Shown here: positions 43,588 to 53,300 of the stretch, in pieces | How positions within the stretch are numbered: the first letter of the stretch is position 1 | Layout: the number at the start of each line of letters is the position of its first letter | Source: Eutreptiella sp. 'Long Island Sound 2002' | Lineage: Eukaryota > Euglenozoa > Euglenophyceae > Eutreptiales > Eutreptiaceae | Length of the DNA: 64,000 bases | Direction: 5' to 3' | Assembly: GCA_964036045.1 (NCBI GenBank) | Contig: OZ038384.1 | Coordinates: 60,113,355-60,177,354 of the forward strand | The notes under the pieces: model-generated | What the model saw: only the letters and a program-made list of their open reading frames with translations | The model's database searches: none | Told to the model about the DNA's origin: nothing | Translations under genes and position numbers: made by a program

Positions 43588-44699
43588 GGACGCTCCGTTG
43601 GGGCCCTGGACTTGGTGTTCTGGGTACGTATCCAGCTAGGGGGACGCGAATACCTGGGGGTATTGGATACCGGAGCCACCATATCTATAGTGGCCAAGAA
43701 AGGTTTACCTTGTGGGAGCCTGAAGAACACCCTGACCACCGCGGCTATACGAATGGGGTATGGACATGTGGTGCACAGCTGCGGGGACTGTGAAGTGGAG
43801 GTACCTATGGGCTCTCGAATTATCGCCCATCGGTTCTATGTGATGGACACTGAGGCCTTCGACTTTGTATTGGGGACTGACTTCTTCGTGCAGCACTCCC
43901 AGACACAATCCCTGACGCTGCAAGCGCCCTACTTCCTCTACGTGGACCACGGCGAGGGCAGAGAGTCCGTACAACTGGAGCAGTCTGAGCACACCTCGAG
44001 CTACCTGAGGGTATCGAAGGAGGAGCCCTCGACCATGATGGCGGCCTCCAAAGCTGAGGACTATCAACTATTGGGGGAAGTCCTAGACCAAGGTCTGAAG
44101 GAGTTGGGTTACTCTAGAGAAGACCTGAGTGTGGAGTTGTTCGCCAGCGACAAGCAACATGTCCTGGACCTTTACTGCAGCAAGGGGAAGAACTGCAGCT
44201 ACAAATTTTACTGGCCCTCTTTCGGGATGGCCTACGGGAACCCCAGGTTCAGTGAACAGGGGAAGGTCTTGACCAAGGTGGCCTTGGAACGTTCCCGTAT
44301 GGTCCTGTGTTCCCCCGATTGGGGAGCCCATGGGGGCAACGAGTACTGGCGAACCCTCCTGGACAGGCTGACAATCAGCTCTGTTTGGTTACCTGATGAG
44401 GCCATCTACGTACCTCTGGGGCCTAAGACGCCTATCGGGAAACCCGGATGGGGGAGTATGCTCAGCGTGGTGGACGGAGGCCTTACCTCCTTCCCTGGGA
44501 GGACCCGGGCTCAACTCTGGTCCAGGCTATACAACGAGAAAGCGATGGATTCGCCTTGGGTGACTTGAAGGATCCACTACGACCTCAAGATGCTATTGAG
44601 ACTATACCCGGAGGAGATGAATACGTCGTGACTAACACCAGCGCCCCCAACTCTCCCTGCCATGTACCTCTTCCTGATGGAGTCTCTGAGTGTGGACTG
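43585..44699 (+). pseudogene. Element B protease region of pol (truncated)
   Basis: Retropepsin with active-site LDTGATIS, followed by the C-like linker domain (SVELFASDKQHVLDLYCSKG). A one-base deletion near 44493 ends the main frame at 44568. Homology to C continues to about 44699 and then stops; RT is missing. Confidence 0.85.
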
Positions 44700-44716
44700 A
44701 AGCGGTACCCAGAACC

Positions 44717-44798
44717 TATGGCCCATGGCCCGGAGGCCTGTGAGCCGTCACACCCGTTATGGCCCATGGCCCGGAGGCCTGTGAGCCGTCACACCCGT
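44717..44798. repeat. 41-bp tandem duplication
   Basis: TATGGCCCATGGCCCGGAGG-starting unit repeated twice at the truncation point of element B. Confidence 0.92.
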
Positions 44799-44799
44799 G

Positions 44800-46962
44800 C
44801 GGAAGCCGGTGACATCGGCTGTCAGCGGGATATCCCTGTTCTCTAACCCGTGAAATCTGGAATCCGATTTCTAACCATTGAGTCGATGTGGAATTATCAT
44901 AATTTTACTGTCTTGGTCGATTTGCGGTTAGAAATCGGTGTAATACCCGATTTCTACCGCGATTTCTAATTGTTGTGAAATCGCCGCCAGATGTCGCCCG
45001 TTCCGTGCACTGCATTAGATGATTCTGTAAAACAATTTTTTCGGAAGTCAAGACCGAAACACTCTTCGAGTGATCCGCAATTTTTTCCTTGATAAAACGC
45101 ATCGCGTCCCAGATTTTTCCCAGAAAATCTGGCCGGCCGAAGGCGCTTTGAACCCCCAAGTGGAATAACAAGGGTTACGAGCGTTCAAGCGCCCAAGGAC
45201 GAATTAACGTGCCTCATAGGCACTGTGTATGAGGTTTTGCCCCCCATAGTCATAGGATGAGGCCAAAGGATCCCAACTCCATAGGCCCAAAGGGTTATTT
45301 ATTTTGAGTGTTTTCCAAAAAATGGGCAATCTCACGCACTTGGCGTCCAAGTACGTGTAGAAGTATGTTGAGTTGGCGTTTTCTCCCTCTTTGCTTGCCT
45401 CTACATCCGGGGCATATCACTTGTCTTCCCCGGATAGTACATATATGATCTCCATATATATATATATTGGCAATATATTTTGCGTGCATGCTAAAATTCG
45501 GCTTTCCGAAAGGAGGTCGGTTTTTGACCAAAGCACTTGCATACGTGTTAAGGGACCAAAGTTACTCTAGAATATAGGCACACTTTGATTCTAGGCCACT
45601 AGGTTGGGTGTAGAAGGCGAGGGTAGGGTTGTATGCCATATTTGGTGTCATATCACGTGCCCATTTGGCGGGTGCGGCATTCCAAGACTAACCCACCAAT
45701 GGACCCCATATCGCATGAAGCCCTTCATTGTACTCCCAACCAACACTCGCAAGCCTAACCTTCGTGAAGGGACGCTTGTGGAGCGCTCCCGAAGCGATGC
45801 GTTGCGAGCAAGGTGTGTTTTTTGCAATATTCCATATTTGCATGTGCCCACTCGGGAGGCAGCGCGCGCGGCCTTCCAAAGCGCCCCAAGTGGAGCACAT
45901 ATGTGGAATCGAAGGTCATTGGTGTCGAGTCATTGTGTTTAGAAGGATTGGTCGATTACTCAATCCATGCCGAGGATATTATAATATATTTGTCTAGTTT
46001 TCAAGGCACTTTTGCGTGTTTTTTCGCCAATTTTGCTGTTTTTTGCCCGTCATGATGTCAAGTGGCGACCGTGTATCTCCACGTTGCGCTCAATTGACAT
46101 CATGACCCAAGTATGTTTTGAGGGGACATACTTCGGTGCCCAACTTATCTTGAATCCGGCGAACAACTCCCCTTGGGCTTGGCATACCGTGGCCGCCATG
46201 TTGGCGATTTGGGACGATCCCAAATCATGGGCTCACTTGGCGACCGTGCCATTCCCAAAACCGGAGGGGTTTGGGCAACGCCCAAAAGATATGTTGGACG
46301 CATATGACTTGATACCAATCCTATGGCACATTCCGGTCCAAGTTCTGCATGTGCCTCATTTGCCCCAACCATGAGTGTGCGCATTTTCGGCCATTTTGAG
46401 CAATTTTCCACATTTTCTGCCCGCCGTGCACCATGTTCAGCCCCCTCGTGCACGCCGGACGCATGGACCAATGGTCCATATATGACATGGGTGTTATGGA
46501 TATTGGTCACCATGGTTCGCACACCACGTGGGCGAAGCGAAGCAACCTTCGTCAAGGTGCTAGCCCAAAGTGAGTGTGGACGATTTTGCCATTTTGGCCA
46601 TTGTGGACCCAATATGGATTGTCACCACGCCGAGTGGCATCAAGATCTTTGAGAGCCAAGAGCATGGGATTCTTCGTTGGACGCCCGGTGGATCGCATAT
46701 GGGATGGTGGATCCGATCTCCAAACCGGCGTGGAGATATACCATTGGGAGTACCCCGGATTTTGGCTTATTTTGAGCCGCCAAAATGACCCCCTTTTGGG
46801 ACCCCAATTTCACCCCCCCGTGTGGTCAATTGGCGGCCCCATATCTCTATGCCCACAAGGAGCCCGGACCCAATTTGAAGTTGTGCACTCAGATAGAGTT
46901 CCTAGCTCCTGCCTCCTATCCTGTGAGCCATTGGCCTTGCCCTGGCCGGGCGAGCCACGCGT
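44800..46962. other. No supported gene
   Basis: Open frames at 45604-45942, 46012-46374 and 46574-46972 are not protein-like and overlap others. A TATATATATA tract lies near 45460. It forms the left flank of element C; no homology to elements A-D was seen. Confidence 0.4.
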
Positions 46963-46967
46963 GGGAA
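46963..46967 (+). other. Target-site duplication, left (element C)
   Basis: GGGAA immediately before the 5' LTR, matched by GGGAA at 58345-58349. Confidence 0.85.
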
Positions 46968-47765
46968 AGTAAGAAAAAGTGCTTTTCCATTACTTTGGGG
47001 TATACTCTAGTTGTATTAGAGATGCACTGAGCATCCAGGCATTTTTATCTTAGTATTGGTCCCACCAAAAGTGGTGATAACACATTTTGACCTATGGAAC
47101 CAAACACCCAATCAGGATATGGAGTGGACCCCTTAACCCCCTTTCAATGTGAAGTAAAACATCTTTTCCTGAGTTGACTGAGCACTGACATACCTAAGGT
47201 AGAGCCTATGGATTTATCTATGTTTTTCCCTGAATACTTATCTGCCCTAGTGGTATGCACCCTAGGGGGCTGGGCACCTCTTTTTGAGAGGTCCTGGGTT
47301 CAATTCCTGGTCAGCCTAGCTAAGTAGGAAGATCCCATGTGACATGGCAGTGACCTCATCGCCACATACCATGCCACCTCAGCACATATGGGACCCAAAA
47401 CAAAGAGTGCACATCTCCTGAGATGGCACTATGGAGAGAGAGTGATCCTGGGGCAGTTTTCTAACTCTTTTCCAAAAACATTTCAGCTATCTTTGTGAAT
47501 ATGCATTCATTTGTGACCTGAGTTGCAGTTTCTGTGAATATCCAATCATCTTTCACTGTTTACACTGCAGCCCTTCATGCTTTGATCCTGAATTATCTTC
47601 TCCTTGCACACTTCTGGCTTGGGCTATCCTGGATTGACTTGGACTTACTGTATTTCAATAAACAAAAGCTTTTCATCTACCAAAACAAGCAGCAGGACAC
47701 CCTACAGCAACAGCAAGCAGCAGGAGAAGCAAAAACACAGTGCTGAAAACACTATAAACTTTTCT
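46968..47765 (+). repeat. Element C 5' LTR
   Basis: 798 bp, from AGTAAGAAAAAG to ATAAACTTTTCT. The ends are AG...CT rather than the usual TG...CA. AATAAA at 47657-47662 is a likely polyadenylation signal. Confidence 0.93.
47247..47317 (+). promoter_or_regulatory. tRNA-like segment in 5' LTR of C
   Basis: TAGTGGTATGCACC, hairpin ACCTC-TTTTTGA-GAGGT and CTGGGTTCAATTCCTGG, as in element B. The T-stem is imperfect here, but the B-box core GTTCAATTC is kept. Confidence 0.5.
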
Positions 47766-47779
47766 GGTAGCAAGAGGCA
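47765..47779 (+). other. Primer-binding site of element C
   Basis: TGGTAGCAAGAGGCA at the LTR/internal boundary, identical to element B. The tRNA that would prime is not identified. Confidence 0.7.
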
Positions 47780-47863
47780 GCCTGCCTCTGTGCACCGGCA
47801 GCGACCCTGCGCCGTACAACCAGTGCTCCGAGCAGGCAAATATAAGCAGAAGGGCGGATTAAG

Positions 47864-50356
47864 ATGGACCCAGGAAGAGTGGACGCCGACGTGAAGACAG
47901 CGCCAGCGCCTGAGGCACCGGCAAGGCCGGCGCCTGGCACTGTACCTTCGGCGGAGCCCTTACATGGGCCAGTGGATACGGCGGAGGACTCCCTGGATGG
48001 CCTCCAGACGGCCTTCGGGGCCCTGTCCGTCGAGGAAGTGGTCTCTCAGCCTCAGCCTGTGAAGAGGAAGAGAGAGAACGAGAGCGAGAAGGATGCTGGA
48101 GAAGGAGCAGACGAAGGAGAGGAACAAGGGCAAGACCCGACGCATGACCCTACCTTCGAAGGCGCACCAAGCGCTTCTGGCCTCCACGCATCACCCTCTC
48201 CCATAACCACCACACTCCCAGCCGCAGCAACATCCACTTCCACAACCAACCCGCCTATGGCAGAGGGCACAGGCTTTACTGGCATGCCTCCCTACCCCGC
48301 CTATGGTATGGGCCCACCTACCACTGCGCTCCTGAGGCAACTACTGCCAGTGAGCCGGTGGCTTCCAGCTCTGCGCCGCGATGGTATGCGGCTGACTATC
48401 CCCATCCACTCCACGCCACTGGAACCTATATGGATGTTCCTGGGTATGCTCCTGGGTATGCACCTGGGTATGCACCCTTGAGTGGGTTGAGGAGAGGACC
48501 AGAGTCTCTGGGAGGCAGGAGTAGAGGATCGGGAAGATCCTCCAACAGGTCCCTGACGCGGTCGGGGATCAACGAGGTGCTCCGAGGAGCCACTTCAAAA
48601 ATCGTGGGCGACCTCACACAAGAAATCCGTGAGAAGCTGGAGCCCCTGATGATCCCGTCCCATGCGTCACCTACTACGGTGGGAATGTCACCCCACCGAG
48701 TACAGGCTAACCACCTGGCGGCGGGGTTGACAAATATCCTGGGGAGCCTGAGGAGCCGACCGATGCCGACTCCTGCAGCAGTACCGAGAAGTCCATTCGT
48801 CCCGAGAACAGCCCAGCCGCCCTACAGTAACGTGACGAACTCGACGAGGGCCGAGCTGGACCAGCTGGGGCTGACAGCCTTAAGGGCTATGGTGGACGTA
48901 GAGCCTTATGGCTCTAGTGATCTTGGCGGAGACCCCTCCGATGACGAGCCGCCGTCGATGGATTCTTCTTCGCCCTCAGATGACGATGACCCTGAGGACC
49001 CCAAGGGTAAGAAGAAGAAGAAGAAGAAGAAGAAGACCCGACGCCCTGAAGGACGCCGAGCTCAGGAGGCGAAGGCTATTGCCACCTCCAAGATAGTGGT
49101 GAACCTGCCTGAGTTCACAGGCAAGGACCTTAGCGAGTTCGCTGAGAACTTTGGCCGGTTCCTACGATTGACCGGCCAAACCCACGCGAGTGGGCGAGTG
49201 AAGTGCGATCTGCTCCTGCAGTGCTGCAAGACCAAGTACCTGGAGAAGCAGGTCAGGCAGATCGTGACTAACTCCGCCACCTTTGCCGATGTGTTGGTTG
49301 CCCTGGAGAGGCAGTACCCGACCTACGAGACCGACCTCTCCATCAGGGCCGAGATCCAGAACCTGCCCGTGCTGCCCAACAACCCCAAACCTGGCAGGGT
49401 CTCCGAGCTGTTGGCTGACCTGGATCACTGGGCTGGACGACTGACGCCCGGTTCCTACAGCAGCGACGACCTGCTGTTCTGGTTGTGCGCCAAGCTCCCC
49501 CGAGAGCTATGGGACGAGTGCCGTTTGACGGCTGAGCGCAAAGCTAGATCCCTCCGCTACGAGGATCATTTCCGTGCTGCTCCTGGAAATGGCGCTGGAG
49601 AAGGAGAGCGACCAGCACTTGAACAACTACCGTCCTGGTGGTGGAGGTTCTGGAGGCAAAGGGTACCAAGGGTCCCGACCTGGGCAGGGGACTACCCCCA
49701 AACACGCCCACGCCCGTCTAATGGAGAACGTGAAGGAGCTATTCTGGTGTGATGCCAGAGATGAGCAGGGCCACCTGCAGCACGCCTCTGACTGCGAGCA
49801 GCGAGACTGCTTCGTCGTCCAGGGGAAGCAGCAGGAGAAGATCACCGGCGCCAAAGTGAAGCTGCCGGATCATTACCGCTGCACCATCACGTGTGCATTC
49901 TGCGGTAAGCGGAAGCACTACGAGGATGAGTGCTACCATAAGCAACGCCTATCGGCGAAGCTTAAGGGGGAAGATCCTGGCAAAGGCTCAGGCAAAGGTG
50001 GAGGCAAGGCCAAAGGCAACGTCTCCGGCAAGGGCAAGTCGAAAGGACGTGGTCAAGGTGGTCAAGACAAGGGTCAACGTGGACGAGGAGGAGGCGCTAA
50101 CCGCCAGCCCGACAACAAGAACAAGGACAAGAACGGAGGCAACCCCAACCCTAATCCAGGGGGGAACTCCGAGCCCTCTGGAGGGCAGTCTGGACCTACC
50201 ACTCGCTCACAAACGCAGGCCCAGCAAGAACAAGGAGCCAAGCGTGAGCATGAAGGTGGTGATGACGGCAACGCTAAGAAGAGGAGCCGTTTCATGAGGA
50301 TGGCCCGCAAATTGCGGAACAAGGGGTTCGGGGTGACCTGTCCCGCGGAGTTCTGA
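47864..50356 (+). pseudogene. Element C gag (two frame-shifting indels)
   Basis: ATG 47864 opens the Pro/Ala-rich N-terminus. Compared with element B, one base is missing near 48330 and one extra base is present near 49568. The frame is therefore lost between them and regained for the C-terminal part. The middle frame holds the capsid-like region (NLPEFTGKDLSEFAENFGRF onwards). The last part has a classic zinc knuckle C-x2-C-x4-H-x4-C (CAFCGKRKHYEDEC, from 49892) and a long Gly/Lys/Arg/Asn-rich nucleic-acid-binding tail. It ends VTCPAEF, TGA 50354-50356, in the same frame as pol. Programmed frameshifting is unlikely at two sites that are intact in B. Confidence 0.88.
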
Positions 50357-50359
50357 CGG
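50354..50359 (+). promoter_or_regulatory. Gag stop with CGG context (TGA CGG), element C
   Basis: TGA CGG GGA, with pol open in the same frame and no stop between. A small stem, ACCCAA...TTGGGT (about 50376-50398), lies about 20 bases downstream. UGA-CGG is a known readthrough context in some plant RNA viruses; its use here is inferred. Confidence 0.6.
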
Positions 50360-53300
50360 GGACGCTCTGGTGGCACCCAAGACCTGGTGTTTTGGGTACG
50401 TATCCGACTAGGGGGACGTGAATACCTGGGGGTACTGGATACTGGCGCCACAATATCCATAGTGGCCAAGAAAGGTTTACCTGGTGGGAGCCTGAAGAAC
50501 ACCATGACCACCGCCGCTATACGCATGGGGGATGGACATGTGGTGCACAGCTGCGGGGACTGTGAAGTGGAGGTACCTATGGGCTCCAGGACTATCGCCC
50601 ATCGGTTCTATGTGATGGACACTGATGCTTTCGACTTTGTACTGGGTACTGACTTCTTCGTACAGCACTCCCAGATACAATCCCTGACGCTGCAAGCGCC
50701 CTACCTCCTCTACGTGGACCACGGCAGTGGCAGAGAGTCTGTGCCACTGGAGCAGTCGGAACATACCTCGAGTTACCTGAGGCTATCGAAGGAGGAGCCC
50801 TCAAACAGGATGGCGGCCTCCAAAACTGAGGACTATCAACTATTGGGGGAAGTCCTAGACCAAGTTCTGAAGGAGTTGGGTTACTCTCGAGAAGACCTGA
50901 GTGTGGAGTTGTTCGCCAGCGACAAGCGACATGTACTGGACCTTTACTGCAGCAAGGGGAAGAACTGCAGCTACAAATTTTACTGGCCCTCTTTCGGGAT
51001 GGCCTACGGGAACCCCAGGTTCAGTGAACTTGGGAAGGTGCTGACCAAGGTGGCCTTGGAACGTTCCCGTATGGTCCTGTGTTCCCCCGATTGGGGAGCC
51101 CATGGGGGCAACGAGTACTGGCGAACCCTCCTTGACAAGCTGACTATCAGCTCTGTGCGGTTACCTGATGAGGCCATCTACGTGCCTCTGGGACGCAAGA
51201 CGCCCATTGGGAAGCCCGGATGGGGGAGTATGCTAAGCGTGGTGGACGGAGGTCTTACCTCCATCCCCTGGGAGGATCTGGACCCAACTCTGGTCCAGGC
51301 TATACAACGAGAAAGCGATGGACTCGCTTTGGCTGACTTGAACGATCGCTTACGACCTCAAGATGCTGTTGAGACTACACCCGGAGGAGATGAGTACGTC
51401 GTGACTGACACCAACGCCCCCAACTCTCCCTGCCGTGTACCTGTACCTGATGGAGTCTCTGAGTGTGGACTATCTGAGCTACCTAGCTCTATCCACTCAG
51501 AAGACGAAACTGAGCACGACGCCTTCTTCGTGCAGACCCGTGTGGAGGAAGTGGAGAACGCCGAGTACGTCGCCCCACTAAAACCCCTACTCTCCATGAG
51601 GGTGGAAGACCCCGTGGACGAGGAGCTGGACCCTCGATCCAGGCTCAGGGAGTATGTGGATTCCAAGAGGAAACTGGTGGCGAAAAAGCTATGCTACGCG
51701 AGGCCTACCCGCAGTTCATGGCCACTGAAGCAAGGATGTATGGGAGACCTATCCCAACTGAAGGAGGACCTCGAACAGAAGATCACCACCTGGCAAAGGG
51801 AGGTAGATCTCAAGCTCATGAAGAGCGTGTGGGGCGCCCATGTGAGGACCCCAGAGGAGGACGACCTCTCGGAGGAATGTGTATGTGAAACCCCTCGAGC
51901 GTGCCTATGTTGCCATCGTCCACCGGAGATGGTTGAGCAAGACCTTCTTTATGCCTACCAAGGGCTGAAGGATGCTACCGCGGGCGAAGAGTCGGTGGAG
52001 GACCACCTCCGGACATCTATTCAAGGGGCAAGCAATTTACACTCCGACGAGGACATGGAGGACAAGATCAAGGTATTGGACCCGCGGGTACAGAAGCTGA
52101 TAAGGACCTATCTGGAGGTGTTCGGAGAACTACCCCCTCCAGCCTCATGTGACAAGCTGGTACAGATGGACCTCAAGCTGAAACCCGAGTTCGTGGGTCA
52201 CAAGATCCGGAGGAGACCCTATCCAGCTCCTAAAGAGCAGGCCGATGAGATTGAGCGACAGATACAAGAATGTATCGACGCTGGCCTAGTCCTGGAGTAC
52301 AAGGACGGGGACTACCCCCTACACTGCAGCCCCTGTTTCCTGGTGGCAAAACCTTGGTCTTCAGCCAAACGGCTGGTAGTGGACTATGGAGAGCTGAACA
52401 AGAAGACGTTGAACCACTCAGGGTCCATTCCCAATATGGAGTCTACCCTGGAGAAGATAGCCTCCTGTCGCTACAAGACCAAGATGGACAAGCGAAGTGG
52501 ATTCTGGCAAGTGGACCTGACGCCCAACGCGCAGGAACTACTGGCCTTCATCACCCCTCAGGGGAGGGTATTCAAGTGGAAGGTCATGCCATTTGGCGTG
52601 GCTAACGCACCCGCTCTGTTCCAAGAGCTGATGAACAAGATCTTGTCCATCGTACGAAGGAGACCTAAGGTGCAGGAGCTCATATCCCGTGGTGCCCAGA
52701 TGGAGGCTCACATCGACGATGTATGCCTTGGGACCAATACCCAGGAGGATCACCTAATCCTCTTGGGTGAGTTCTTTGCGGTCTGCCAGGAGAACCACAC
52801 TCGACTCAAGCTGGAAAAGTGTGAGTTCATGCCAGAGACCATGCAGTACTTGGGGTTTGACGTTGGCTATGGGTGGTGGACCCCAGCGGCCTCTAAGGCC
52901 AAACCCCTGATGGATGCCAAGGTACGACACGAAGACCCCAAGAAAGGACTTCATGATGTACGCAGTTTCATTGGGGCGTGCAACCTCTATCGCCGCCACA
53001 TCAAGAACTTCACCTATACCAGCGCCGTTCTGACGGACTTGATCAAGAAGAGTACTACTTGGCGCTGGGGCCCACAAGGGCAACAAGCGTTTGACGAGCT
53101 CAAAGACAAGGTAGCCAACGCTAAGTGCTTGGGCGTGCCTAGGGCACAAGGGGAGATTATCCTGGTGACCGACGCCAGCAATGTGGGCGGTGGTGGAACG
53201 TTGTTTCAATGGCAAGCACTAGAGAAGGAGGAGTTCGACTCGGCCATTTCCCAATGGGGGACGGAAGGTCTCAACCGAGATGGAGCCCTCAAGCACAGCT

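Larger units (their letters stand above)
39284..44699 (+). mobile_element. Element B: truncated chromovirus inserted in element A
   Basis: 5' LTR, primer-binding site, gag and protease are collinear with element C. Homology to C stops near 44699, and no RT or 3' LTR follows. Its LTR begins inside the pol of A, so B inserted into A. Damage includes the ~925-bp insertion in gag, a 16-bp deletion near 43525, and a one-base deletion near 44493. Confidence 0.85.

Noticed and set aside
47534-47746. 70-codon frame present in both LTRs of C
   Set aside because: Identical because LTRs are duplicated; not conserved as a frame in the LTR of B.
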